Assembly: GCA_037447655.1 (NCBI GenBank)
Contig: JBBHKE010000838.1
Span: 1 to 64,000, forward strand
DNA: 64,000 nt
From: Zygnema cylindricum
Lineage: Eukaryota; Streptophyta; Zygnematophyceae; Zygnematales; Zygnemataceae
Direction of reading: 5' to 3'
The notes below the pieces were generated by a model. It did no database searches and was not told where the DNA came from. It worked only from the letters and a program-made list of their open reading frames with translations. The position numbers and the translations under genes are program-made. Below, piece after piece: positions 46,669-58,479 of the stretch (the first letter of the stretch is position 1; each line of letters begins with the position of its first letter).

Positions 46669-48571
46669 TTATTTCCATCCAGGCGGAAAAACCCACGTGT
46701 CGATCCCGTGTGCCGCTATTCGTGAACTCGTCAAAATGTTACGATCCCCGATAGTTCCGTACGACTTGGTTTGTTTACTTCCGGGCAGGCCGAAAACAAG
46801 TTTTGATCCGCTTGACCGTTTTTGCAGCAGCGATCCGCGCAGCGTCAAAACGGTGGCGCCCGCTTTCCACGACACGAGCCGCGAGGCGGGCGCGTTCGCC
46901 TTCAGCGTCAAACTTTTGAAAGCGTCGATGACGGATTTCGTGCTACCGCGGGAAAGTTTGTTACGTATGCCAGGTGGCAGTTTGCTCCACGCGGCATCTG
47001 TAGGAAGGAATATCGTAATCTGCTCGACGGTCAGCACTTGAAGAAGCACGTCGACGAAGGAGACTGGGCCTGAAAATTGCAGCGAACAAGCGGCGAGCAA
47101 AAGGGAAAAGGCAGACCGTCAGTTTGGCAGTGGATTATTAAGTGAACAGGAGTTTAGCTTGACTACAGTACAGGTAAGTTACAGTACTGTAGCTGCACGG
47201 GACATTAAAGACAACCGCTACACGAAAAACTGAGGCAAAAATTTCGATGCAAGTTAAACCGACAAACGACAGGACATGCCAATGTAGGGAAAAGAAAAAC
47301 TAAACAAGAAAACAAAATTGGTAAAAAATGTTATCCAATGGGGACAAAAAAACCCACGTCGGGTTCAAACTGAGTGGATTTCAGAATCTTAGGAATGATC
47401 TTTTTGCATCTTTTTCTGATGTCATCCGATGATACCAGATAGTACGAGATGCACTGCTATTAGTGTTGAAGATTTTTAAAACATATTTTTCCCGTGCACA
47501 CCTGTTCAATATTTAATTGGAAAGCGCCAATCGGCAGGTGACAAATGCACCTTTCAATCGCGACCGTCAGATTAACAACCCGACAAGTGCGCACGTTGAA
47601 AAGATGTTCAAGGCAAAAAAAAGCATCAACACTAATAAAAAACGGTGCAGTACGGAAGTTGACCGTGACTTCCGTACATCTGTGTACGTACAGACACTAT
47701 TTTGAAATAAAGGGCTGAGGAGACTGGCTAAGGGAAGATTCCCATAAAATAGTGGGAGGAAAAGAGAACAAAAAAAGGGTGAAAGAAATGGGAGATAACA
47801 TGCAATCACATCCTTCTCATTGTTTACAAATAATCCGTACAAATCTAGAAACATAACATTAACGAATAAATGGAGGGGAAATCCTAGAGATTTTTGTTTA
47901 AATTTCTGTAAAAACTGAAAGGTTGACAGAAGAAGGAGAAGGATTAATGGAAACAACCACGGACATGAGAGTCTGCAATAAATAAGTAACCTTCAAAAAA
48001 AAAACACCGAAAAAATAGGAATAGTGTAATGATATTGTTTATTATTTTTTTGTAAATTGAAAAATGAGTGAGCTTACCAAAAACAAGATCACAACACGCA
48101 TACAAAAAAAACACTAAAACTTTCTATTTCCGACCCTTTCAACCTCAAAAATCACCAGCAAAAAAAAAAAAAACAGAAAGAAAAAAAAACCAAAAAAAAC
48201 TGACAAGAAAAAAAAAACAAGCCTAAAAAAAAAAGAAAAAGGAATGAAATTTCAAAAACAACTCAAAACAGTGATACAGGTCCAAATTCTCCCCTTTCCC
48301 TCTACCTCCCGACCCCCCCAACCAAACCCTATACTACCTCTCTCTCCCTTAACCTCTCCCTCCCCCTCCCTCTCCCACTCCCACCTCGTCGATCCAGAAG
48401 ACTCAAAGTATTTTTGTACCGCCCGAGTCTGCGGGCAGCCGCCTTTAATTTTTCCACTTCCGCCTTCCTACTGGCGGGACTCAGCTGGGCCGCCGTTCCA
48501 GCCGCCAGAGCCAATAGGACGACTGCCACGTGTACCACTAGGCTCCATCTCCGTCTCATGCTGACCTCCAT
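46669..48571 (-). CDS. Secreted FAS1 (fasciclin-like) domain protein
   Basis: Two exons, 48571-48385 and 47069-46669, join in frame (phase 1) to 195 residues. The first exon encodes a signal peptide (hydrophobic core VVHVAVVLLALAAGTAA) and a basic helix (SRKAEVEKLKAAARRLGRYK). The second carries a FAS1 domain. Its H1-like motif is ITIFLPTDAAWSKLP and its C-terminal H2-like motif is RIAAHGIDTWVFPPG, which ends the protein. FAS1 domains mediate adhesion in the cell wall or matrix. There is no Pro/Hydroxyproline arabinogalactan region and no C-terminal hydrophobic GPI signal, so it is a short soluble member rather than a classical FLA. A second in-frame ATG (48559) could serve as start. The intron (47070-48384) holds a MITE at 47441-47655. 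Confidence 0.8.
47441..47655. mobile_element. MITE in the FAS1 gene intron
   Basis: Imperfect inverted ends (GCACTGCTATTAGTGTTG ... CAACACTAATAAAAAACGGTGC) enclose an inner palindrome, GTGCACACCTGTT / AACCCGACAAGTGCGCAC, shared with the elements at 38729 and 13326. It is non-coding. Confidence 0.5.
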
Positions 48572-50184
48572 GGCTCCTCTTTCTTCCTCCGAATCAGCGT
48601 CCTCAAAAACCCTTGAGGGGAGATTTTACCGTCCGCCGAAGTAGAAAACTCATGGACATAGGGACGGCAGCTCATTTACTATTTGATTTGTTCGGTTGGG
48701 CGGCCATGTTTTGTCGCATAGGAGAACAAGTGGCAGGAAAAGAGAGGTGTTAGTCGGTGCGGTGGGAAAATGTCGGTCGGTCAAAGGCAAGTGGTGCGAC
48801 CGTACAGGACGACCCTTTTTGGCTTTTTCTCCGCTCGTAACAGTCTTTTCTTCGTTGCGACAAGCGGGAGTGGTTGACATTTTTGACAATTTTTTGAAAT
48901 GACACGTCTGCTGGCACGAGTGAAGATATGCAGCATGGGCGGCAGATATGTTTTGAAGATAACGACAGGCTTTCAAACGTGTATACTGTATACCATAGGT
49001 CAAAAATACCGCACCTTTTTCTGTATTATACGTACAAAAGGAGAATGACAGCGTAGTGTTTACAAATTACGTATTCTATTTTGAACGTTTTGACAATTTG
49101 GCGTAGAAAAAGTACACGGCGAATCGCTTATAGTGTAGATACATTATTTGTGTAAAGAAAGAACTAGTGTTATTAACTTTATTTTGGGTTCATGGGCGTA
49201 ACGCTAGCGGGGCATTAACGCTACACCGTGAATCGTTATTAGCCTTATGTACGCTATATCGGCACCCCTAAATTTTGACATTGATACCTTAAATATAATA
49301 AATTACACTATTTAAGGACGTGGACCATAATCTGCCACGTCTCCTGGCACTAAATTGGAATCAATGACGCTAATTTATTCTTTACACTAATAATTTCTAT
49401 ACGCTAATAACGATTCAAGGTGTAGTTTATACGTGTAATACTACTTTGGATACACATTTCCATATTGTAGTTGTTATAGCCCGTACTAACATATTCGATG
49501 TTTGAACATGTGAGAACAGTTTTTGCAGAATTTTCCCCTTTCTTTATTACTAGGAATCAAATCTAGGTGCGCTTTCCAGCGTCAACCCGTACCGTCTTGA
49601 CGTCGTTTTCGATCATTTTTCCGTACGTTTATACGGAAAATTGAGGAGTGCTGATACGAACTAGGATATTTCGTACAATCTCGCCCAAATTACAGTCGTT
49701 GACGGTAATAAAACAGTAACTATATTAAAGTAAAGAAAAAAATAGTATTATTGTTCAATTTTATGTTTGATGGTCAAAAATTAGGGGCGCGGATATAATG
49801 TTATTAACACTATAAACATTTCACATTCTACTCGTCAAATTCAAGATTGAAATGGCTACTTAAGTGGGAGTTTTCGCTAAGTTTTACTGTTTTATACCTA
49901 ATTTAAGAGGGTTAAATAGGGCGTAAAAACCAAAAAGACGGAACTTGGCGAAGTTCAATTTAGTCAATTTTAACTGACGTCTCACTGATCTGGAGTATTG
50001 TTAACAATTAAGTTCTTCTCAACTAATATTTACAACACTATAAACTGCTCAACTTATTAACGTCATCTAAATCGTCTCGTCGCAATGTCAATAAGACCTA
50101 TGTTCGATTGGGCGGTCTTAATAAATGTACAGATACGTTTATTGAATGCCTTTGTTCAATTGTGTTAAGTCACATTTTGGTTGA
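48572..50184. other. Intergenic, FAS1 promoter side and MITE remnants
   Basis: This contains the upstream region of the FAS1 gene, a 205-bp MITE at 49221-49425 and diverged fragments around 49060-49200. No supported gene. Confidence 0.5.
49221..49425. mobile_element. 205-bp MITE
   Basis: Inverted ends CTACACCGTGAATCGTTATT and CTACACCTTGAATCGTTATT (the latter read from the right). The interior GGACGTGGACCATAATCTGC is shared with the equal-sized, oppositely oriented copy at 2261-2465. Confidence 0.7.
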
Positions 50185-50189
50185 TACCA

Positions 50190-51239
50190 TGTAGAAACTA
50201 ATGGTTTTATTAGTATTTTCTAGGTCTGAAAAGAAATATAGAAGTCGAGGCAGTCTATCTCTAACTTCTCTCTCCAACTCTCAAACTTGTCGCAGTCACT
50301 GAGAAATTGGAGAGGAAGCTAGAGCCATGGCTACCTTGGTTATCCTGAGGTTTACGGGAATTTTATATTAGGGTTTATATATTTAATTAAAATGTATGTG
50401 CCGGCGGCAGGATTTGATCCTTGTACCTGCCGGCCGGCAAACACGAAGTAGCCGGTAGCCTTAGCCGTTTAATCTAGCGGTAGTGTTACCTAGCATATAG
50501 TTTGATAATTATTTAAATATGTATACGTGCGATAAACCATTTAACTGAAATGAATTACGGGATACATAGATCCAGTAATATATAATGTACGACTTACGGT
50601 ACAGACAAAAATCAGTACCGCGCATTTGTTTCGTAAATGAAACAAATACCGCGCATGTATTTATTACGGCTACGATTAAAGCCGAATTTAATCGGACGGC
50701 CAGGATTAGCGCCGAGATCGCGGAGGAAAATTTCGGCGGTTTGTGGCCATCGCCACATCGGATGACGCGTGGTAAAATTCCGTTGGATTGTGGAAACTCC
50801 GGAGATTATGGCACCGAAATCCGGATTTGACATGTGTCGACATTTTGGCCATGTCGTACAATGTCCGTACATAAAGTACACCGGCAGCTGTACTTTTGCG
50901 TACGGAACTCAATTCTGATTGGTTCCGTACATCAGTAGATAGAGTCTGTGAGAGAGATAGGACTTAGAAAAATTAGAAGATAGGACCCCCTCTCCCAGAG
51001 AGCTTCTGTACAAAAGGTCAACTTTGACCCTCCATAACTTACTGCTCAGGGGAGCAAATTCAGAGATTCTTTTTGCTATCGACTCAGAGGAGTCTTGTCT
51101 TCACAGGGGTGAAGTTGGTCAGAGTTTTTGTCTGCCAGGGTGGCAGTAATTTTTGCTTAAACACAAAGGGGTCAGGATTATCCTAGAGGCTTCTTGGAAG
51201 CTGTCCACTCTGAGGACTTATGGAGGTCTCAAAGTTTCA
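50190..51239 (+). repeat. 5' LTR of the outer Copia element
   Basis: This direct repeat matches 60091-61140 base for base except about a dozen differences. It contains a G/C-rich hairpin with Pol III A-box and B-box-like motifs on the minus strand (50410-50476) and a GTAC-rich module (about 50860-50945). The gag start codon at 51220 lies inside its last 20 bases. Confidence 0.95.
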
Positions 51240-51252
51240 GGTTATGGGCCCA
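51240..51252 (+). promoter_or_regulatory. Half-tRNA primer-binding site
   Basis: GGTTATGGGCCCA directly follows the LTR. It is complementary to the anticodon stem-loop region (TGGGCCCATAACC) of initiator tRNA-Met, the priming mode known from Drosophila copia, rather than to a tRNA 3' end. The site also lies within the gag reading frame. Confidence 0.75.
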
Positions 51253-54200
51253 CCCTCTAGGGTACCAATCTTTAATGGAACTGGCTTCATATACTGGGAA
51301 AGTATGATGATAGGAACTCTATGCGAAAAAAGGTTTTGGGGGATAGTGAGTGGACGATTGGGGCGTCCATCAAGTCTTGGAATTCCTCCAGGGTTTAAAG
51401 GAAGCAAATTAGCCAGGAAAGAGGATTCACCTTCAACGGAGGAAACAAAGGAAGGAGAGGTGGTGGACAAAGGAAAGGAGAAGGAGGCGACCACACCAAT
51501 AGCAACTGGTTTAGCATTCATGTCACCTATTCCGAGGAACGAGGAGAATGATACTGAAACCTGGGACTTCAACAATATGGCGGCAAAGCACTTCATCCTA
51601 CGCCATCTCACTCAAGGACTTGCATGTCCTCATTTGCAGGTAGAGAGGGCATCCGATCTTTGGATGGCTCTCATAGAGATGTACCGAAGTGGTACGATTC
51701 AGCAACAACAGTTGGCTGATCAGAAAGTTAAGGAGTATGTATACAAAGGGGGAAATATGTTGGATTTTTGCAATGAGCTTGCTACATTCTTCATGGAGCT
51801 AGAGAGTGCGGGTAAAGTTTTTAGTGAAAAAGAAAAAGTTAACTATTTACTAATGAAGTTACCTGATGAGTTCGAGAACATAGTCAACCGTGTGCAGGAC
51901 TTGCCGGACTCAAGGTGGATATGGAACTCAGTGGTAGGGATGATTCTCGTTCGAGAGAATACGATTGAGATCCGAAGGGGAGGAAAGAGTGGCCAAGCCT
52001 TGGCAACAACGACCGATTGGAGGAACAAGGATTCCCGGAAACCTGTCGGAAACTATGGGGGTAGGGAGCAGAAAAAACAGGTTGGCGAGTTCGAACCAAG
52101 GGCTCCCAAAGGTTTATGTCATTTTTGTAAGAAACCGGGGCACTATATGGCAGAGTGCACCAAGCTAACCGAGCTTCGGTTAAAGGAGGGGCAGACCGGT
52201 GGTACCCCGAGAGGAAAGAAAAAGGCCCTTGTCACACAGGTACTTGAGGCGGAATCCGGGGACGAGGACGATGAGCTCCTTTTGGATGAGGAGTTGGAGG
52301 CGAAAACTGAGGTTGAAATTCCACGAAGGCAGAAATGTGCTTACGGTGGATTGAAAGGTGAAGCAGGCTAGATTATAGATTCAGGTGCCTCAATGCACAT
52401 GTGTAAGGATAGACACCTGTTCACTAAGATAAGAAAGATTCCCACCGTAGAGATAGAGTACGGGGATGGGAGGATAGTCACCACTACTCTTGTAGGATCG
52501 GTAGATCTGAAAGTGTTAGTAGAAGGAAAGACATCCATATTAACATTCTCCGATGTATTGTTTATTCCGGAGCTGAACAAAAACCTTATCTCTACATCAG
52601 TATTAGATGATAAGGGTTTTTTCACTAGCACTAGGGAAGGAGTCTTTACTGCTAGTTTTGAGGAGGATGTCTATTTCATTGTTGAGAAAGGTAGCCATGG
52701 GATGTTTAGGCTGATCTTAAGTAATGAAACGAAGAAACTTTATTATGCTGGTGTTCATGATATTATGATGTGGCATAAGAGGCTTGGGCATGTGAATCTA
52801 GATAAGTTAAGAGAGATGAAAAAGATGGGAGTGGTGGAAGGGATTCAGTTCAGTGAGAGTGATGATATAAGTGATTGTAGTGGGTGTGCTCAAGGTAAAG
52901 CACACAGATTACCCTTTCCAAAAACAGCCACCTACAAGGGAGAAAAACTTCTAGATCTAGTACACACAGATATTTGGGGACCGGCTAGAGTGCCCTTACC
53001 GGGGGGGAAGAGATTTATGATGACTATAACTGATGATTGGTCTCGGTATTCCCGAGTATATTTTTTGAAAAACAAGTCAGAGGCTGAGGACTGTTTTAGA
53101 CAATATAAAGCATGGAGCGAAAAACTCCATGAAACTCCAATCAAGAGAGTAAGGAGTGACAATGGTGGAGAGTATACTTCTAACCAGTTTGAGGATTTTT
53201 TGAGGGAAGATGGGGTTCAACACCAAAAGACAGTGCCAGAAAATCCTTAACAGAATGGGGTAGCTGAAAGGTTAAATAGAACACTAAGTGATAGTGCTAG
53301 AAGTATGTTGTCGGATAAGAAGATAGGAAAAAGGTTTTGGGCAGAAGCAATGAACTGTGCTAATCACCTCAAAAATAGAGTTTTTACTTCAGCTATAAAA
53401 GATCAAACACCTTATGAGAGATGGACAGGCCGGAAACCAGACTTATCTCATTTAAAGGTTTTCGGCAGTCAAGTATTCAGTCTAGATACTGATCGGTCCA
53501 ATTGGAAGCTAGATCCTAAAGGAAAACCGGGATACTTATTAGGATATGATGAGGATGTTAAAGGATATAGAGTTTATGATCTAAAAAGAGAAGATATAAT
53601 CTTAGTAAAGCATCTAGTAGTTATGGATGAAGGAAAGTCTGTGGATCCCTTCAAATATACAAAGTCAGTAAAAATCAGATTTGAGTCAGAAAATTCTGAT
53701 GACTTTGAGCTTCCTAACTATCCAGGTTTTAGAGACGATGACATTCTTGCAGGAACAAATCAGACCGAAAAGGACTCGGCTGTGGAAACTCCAGTGACAA
53801 CTCTACTCGAAGCGGAAGACGTGGTGGAAATTGATTCGGAATCAAGGGATAGGGGAGAAGCCGAGTTTGTTCGAAAGAATCCACGAGAACCATCCATTCC
53901 GGCCTCAGATTTTGAGGGAGGGAGGAGAAGTAGCAAAAGACTGCAAGAAAAACAGGTTAATAACAAGGTAACTAAACTATCTCATCAAGATGAACCTCAA
54001 ACTTATCGAGAGGCGATGACTTGTCCAGAAAGAAACCGGTGGAAGACAGCCATCAATGAGGAGATGGCTTCAATCATGGCAGCCGATACTTGGGAGCTGG
54101 TGGACTGTCCACCTAACCGAAAACCAATCGGTTGTAAGTGGGTTTTCAAACTAAAACTGAACCCAGATAACACAATCAAGCGCTACAAGGCCAGATTAGT

Positions 54201-55263
54201 GGCAAAGGGATTTACACAAAAGGAAGGAATTGACTACGAGGAAACCTTTGCCCTGGTGGTCAGATTTCCCTCCGTCCGCATACTTCTCAGTTTAGCAGCG
54301 GCGGAAGACATGGAAGTGCACCAGATGGACATCAAAACAGCCTTTTTGCATGGAGAATTAGAAGAGGAGATCTTCATGCGACAACCCGAATGGTTTGTGG
54401 AAGAAGGAGAGGAGAGTAAGGTGTGCCGGCTGATTAAATCTCTTTATGGTTTGAAACAGGCGCCCCGACAGTGGAATAAGAAGCTTGATGAGTTTCTTAC
54501 CGGTCTAGGATATATTCGGATCAGCTCAGATCAGTCAATCTATGTTTTTGAAGATGAGGAAGGTTTTATATTTATTGCAATTTATGTTGATGATTTGCTT
54601 GTTTTAAGTAAATCAATGGAAAAAATTAATAAACTGAAAACCGATCTTAAGGGGAGATTTGAAATGAAGGATATGGGGGAAGCAAAATATATTTTGGGAA
54701 TTCAAGTAGAGAGAGACCGAAAAAGGAAAATTATAAGATTGACTCAAAAAGAAGCAATAGGGAACATGCTTGAAAAATTTCAAATGGATAAAGCTAATAG
54801 TTGTACAACTCCAATGGAGTTGAAGAAGGGAAGTGAGGGGAGTGAGGAAGAAGGAGTCATAGTCTTAGACGAGGAATTATCTCCTGATGAACAGAAGTTC
54901 ATGCAGACTATTCCTTACAGGCAAGTAGTGGGAAGTCTAATCTATTTTATGAATTCTACCCGGCCGAATTTAGCTGCAGCTGTAGGAGTGCTGAGTAGAA
55001 GTCTAAATGCTCCCACTAAGAAGGATTGGGAGGCAGCTAAGAGAGTCCTTAGATACTTGGTAGGAACTAGAGATCTATGGTTGCATTTGGGTGGGGAGAA
55101 TACTGACATCACTACTTGGAGTGATGCCAGTTATGGTGATGCTCCGATGAGGAGATGTACTTCTGGATATGTATTATATGTGGGTGATGGGGCTTGCTGT
55201 TGGAGTAGCAAACAGCAAAAGGTTATTGCTCAGTCCACCATGGAGGCTGAGTATATGGCCTCT

Positions 55264-56567
55264 TGAAATTCTATGGGCTCCATTGCCACACAGAATTCGC
55301 AGGTCCAAAGGAAGCTAATCTAGATAGTGCCGACTCCAAGTTAATATAAACCCAAATGATTGACCCCTTGACAATCAGAACCCCATTACAGCTTCACCCC
55401 TGTGAAGTAAGACTTTCTTTGTGCTCAGTTTCACTACAGAATGCAAAGTTAGAATATGAGTATAGGATAACATTCCCCACTTTGACTTTCCCTTAGAAAT
55501 GCAGCCACCCTGGCAGGCAAAAACTCTGACCGACTACACCCCTGTGTAGCCTGGACTCCCCTGAGTCCGCAGCAACAAGAATCACTGAATTTGGTCAACT
55601 GGATTGATAGTTATGGCTTGCCAAAGTTTGCCATTTATACAAGGTGCTCTCTGGGAGAGTCAGCTACCTACCCGAAATATTCTAAGTCCTAAACCCCTCT
55701 CTAAACCCTCTAGTACTGAGGTACGGACCAATCACATTACTGTATAGTACATAAAGGTACAAATGCCGGTGTACCTTTTGTACGGACATCGTACGACATG
55801 GCTAATAAGTCAACAAATGTCTTATCCGGATTCGCTCTTGTATTCTCCGGAATTCCTGCCTCCAAATCTTATCTCTCCACGTGGCGCCAGGTCATGCCGC
55901 GTCATAAAAATGGTACCGTACAAGAAAGTACAAGTGCCGGAGTACTTTCTGTACGTACATTGTACGATGTCGCCAGAGTGCGACATTTGTCACTCTCGGA
56001 TTTGTTTTCTGCCGTTCCGGAAATTCCGTAATCCCGTACGATGTTGCCACGTGTCATCCAGAGTGGCGGCGTTTACAAACTGCCAATTTTACTTTCCGTG
56101 ATGTCGGCGCTAACCACGACCGTCCGATTGACATCGTAATTAAAACGGACCGTCGAAATAAATGTCCGTACTATTTATTTCGTCCGGTACTAAAAGTACA
56201 ACTGTTTCTATGCCCTATATACCGTAACCCAGTTAAATGGAAAATCATACCTTTAACTATTTAGATATTTATCAAACCCTATATGTACCAGTACTAGTCC
56301 TAGACTAAATGGACAATGCTAACGACTGCGGGATGTTTGACGGCCGGTAGGTACCGGGATCAATTCCTGGATCTGTCAAACATCTTTTTAGTAAACATAT
56401 TTATCTACTCCTGTCTCTCTGAAGAGCTTAGGCAACCATGGCTCTAGCTCCCTCTCCAGCCTTCAGTGACTACGACAAGTGTGGGGGCTTGGAGAAGGGA
56501 GTCAGAGGCAGACTGCCTCTACCCTTTTCTATCTAATAAAGACCTAGAAAATACCCAAATATCAACA
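55264..56567 (-). repeat. 3' LTR of the nested element
   Basis: Direct repeat of 58454-59757. It contains an internal duplication of a GTAC-rich module of about 165 bp (units starting near 55765 and 55930). It also has an A-box/B-box-like hairpin at 56301-56384 on the + strand, antisense to the element. Confidence 0.95.
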
Positions 56568-56580
56568 CTCCCCTTATTTT
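56568..56580 (-). promoter_or_regulatory. Polypurine tract of the nested element
   Basis: On the minus strand it reads AAAATAAGGGGAG, directly ahead of the 3' LTR, identical to the tract at 60078-60090 of the outer element. Confidence 0.85.
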
Positions 56581-56595
56581 CTAGTCTACTTCCTT

Positions 56596-58479
56596 TCAAC
56601 TATTACAAACAAAATAAACAAAACACTCCCTCCCCTTTTTCCTTTTTCTTTTCTTTTTCCTTTTATATAACTTATGAAATATGCTCTCGTATTTAAAACA
56701 ATGCATTAGATGAAATGAAATAATAATTGCATCACACATTTCATTTAGCATCCCACTTATCATAAATCCGAGCGAAGATATTATCCACCTCATCTCTTTT
56801 CCATCCACACTAAATCTGATTTCCCTCTTGCAATTCAAACAGCCAGCCCCATCTCCAATCTGCAACACACATCCTGAGGCTAACCCTTTTACAGGCACAC
56901 CTTCATAAATATCATCACTCCCTTTAGTGATTTCAAACCCATTACCCCTAAAACATGAACTTTCCTCACTCTCTTCCATGGAGATCTTTCCACTCTCACT
57001 TTCTAAATTTATTCCCAATAAATATTTCACCTCCCCTAAACCTTTCATTAAATATTCCTCTTCTCCCTTATCCTTTAAAACCCCTTCTAGTTTCACTTCT
57101 CCCCTTTCCTCAGAATCCGTTGAAGTCTCCCTTTCCGACCAGTTTTCTAATTCCAAAATACCTATAGAATTATCCTCATTAATTTTATTTTTCCCGTTTT
57201 CACTTATGGATCCTAGTTTTGAGTTTCTCATTTCTAAGTCATACACTTTACACTCCTCAACATCCTCAAGTACCTCCTCTCTCTTTACTTCCCTTATACC
57301 TCCAAAAGCACACTGTTGCCTTCGTGGAATTTCTGTGTACTTTTCTCTCTTCTCCATTCTACCGATGTGAAGAAGCTCCAAGATTTTTTCATCCTCTTTC
57401 TCCTCTTCCCCTTCTTCCTCCTCATTCACACTCCAACTTCTAAGTTCTTCCAAACGAGGACACTCCTCCATATAGTGACCCGGTTTCTTACAAGCGAAGC
57501 AAACCCCTTGTTTCAAAGCTCCCCTTTCTTTTCTTCTCCCTCTCTTTCCACCAAAGTTCCGATAAGGTTTACCTTTGTCTTTCTTCCTCTCATCACGCTT
57601 CCGCTCGTCACCGGCGTTCCTCACATCACGCTTCCGCCAGTCACCACCAGCTGTAAATGCAGTCACCCTCTCACTTCCCCTACGAAGCTCCAAGGTGCTT
57701 TCCCTCACAAGAATTATCCCCATGGTAATGCTCCAAGTCCATGAGGAGACATCCATTCCCTGCATACGGTAAATGATGTCTTCGTACTCATATGGGAGCT
57801 TCATGATTAGTGTATTAATCTTTCTCTCCTCAGATTCTACATATCCCGCACTAGCAAGCTCAACATATAACACAGCAATATCATTGCAAAACTCTGTCAT
57901 GCTACCGCCTTTATAAACATAGGCCTCTATCTCTTGTCTTACTAACTGCTGCCTCTGTATAGTCTCACTCTTATAAATCTGAATTAGTGTGTTCCAAATT
58001 TCCGACGACTTGGTTAGATTTAAAAGAGTGATAGCTATAGACTTAGACACATATCTAAGTATGAGATGTTTTGCTATAGTGTTTTTATATTCCCAAATTT
58101 TTCTATCATTTTCTTCGGTTTTTGGTTCAGTTATAACCCCCACAAGTGGAACCGTAGCCGAGAGCCTAGCTCCCCTCACCATAGGTGTCCCTTTATCCTT
58201 CTCCCCTATTTCCCCTTCCACGGTAATGATTTTCCCTTCACCTTCCGTTGCATCTGAACTCCGGTTGGTTTTCTGGGCAGCCCCAGATGATTCTCCATAG
58301 TGAGCTCGACCAAAGCCGGGTGGCGGACACCTCACTTGTCCCGAAACAATTCCCCACAAGTGCTTCTCGAAAAGCAATCCCTCCATCGTGAACTCCCAAT
58401 AAGTGAAGTCTGTTCCATCAAACATAGGCACCCTAGATGGTGGGCCCATAACCTGAAATTCTATGGGCTCCATTGCCAC
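56596..58479 (-). CDS. Gag protein fused to short pol remnants (nested element)
   Basis: A 627-residue uninterrupted frame begins at an ATG (58479) inside the 5' LTR and reads through the primer-binding site, as in the outer element. The N-terminal 390 or so residues are Copia Gag, related to the outer Gag (shared QVMGPPSRVP start, LWGIVSG, CCHC knuckle CFACKKPGHYMEEC at 57460-57501, and EIPRRQ near the Gag end). After a Glu/Lys-rich stretch come pieces that look like deleted pol: GLGEVKYLLGINLE resembles the RT region, and ASGCVLQIGDGAGCLNCKRE resembles the RNase H region. There is no protease, integrase or RT active site. It ends in a very basic tail (KRKKKRKRKKGRE). It may work as a Gag supplier or be a parasite of the outer family's Pol. 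Confidence 0.8.
   Translation of the reverse strand: MAMEPIEFQVMGPPSRVPMFDGTDFTYWEFTMEGLLFEKHLWGIVSGQVRCPPPGFGRAHYGESSGAAQKTNRSSDATEGEGKIITVEGEIGEKDKGTPMVRGARLSATVPLVGVITEPKTEENDRKIWEYKNTIAKHLILRYVSKSIAITLLNLTKSSEIWNTLIQIYKSETIQRQQLVRQEIEAYVYKGGSMTEFCNDIAVLYVELASAGYVESEERKINTLIMKLPYEYEDIIYRMQGMDVSSWTWSITMGIILVRESTLELRRGSERVTAFTAGGDWRKRDVRNAGDERKRDERKKDKGKPYRNFGGKRGRRKERGALKQGVCFACKKPGHYMEECPRLEELRSWSVNEEEEGEEEKEDEKILELLHIGRMEKREKYTEIPRRQQCAFGGIREVKREEVLEDVEECKVYDLEMRNSKLGSISENGKNKINEDNSIGILELENWSERETSTDSEERGEVKLEGVLKDKGEEEYLMKGLGEVKYLLGINLESESGKISMEESEESSCFRGNGFEITKGSDDIYEGVPVKGLASGCVLQIGDGAGCLNCKREIRFSVDGKEMRWIISSLGFMISGMLNEMCDAIIISFHLMHCFKYESIFHKLYKRKKKRKRKKGRECFVYFVCNS
58441..58453 (-). 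promoter_or_regulatory. Half-tRNA primer-binding site of the nested element
   Basis: On the minus strand GGTTATGGGCCCA directly follows the 5' LTR, identical to the outer element's site and again inside the gag frame. Confidence 0.75.

Noticed and set aside
50400-50480. A genuine tRNA gene in the LTR
   Set aside because: A-box and B-box motifs are present, but no cloverleaf with a proper acceptor stem and anticodon arm could be drawn. It is repeated in all LTRs, so it is reported as a tRNA-like hairpin only.
50585-50912. Open frames in the LTRs on both strands (also 55763-56101 and 58953-59291)
   Set aside because: They recur identically in paired LTRs and arise from GTAC-rich palindromic DNA, with no domain.
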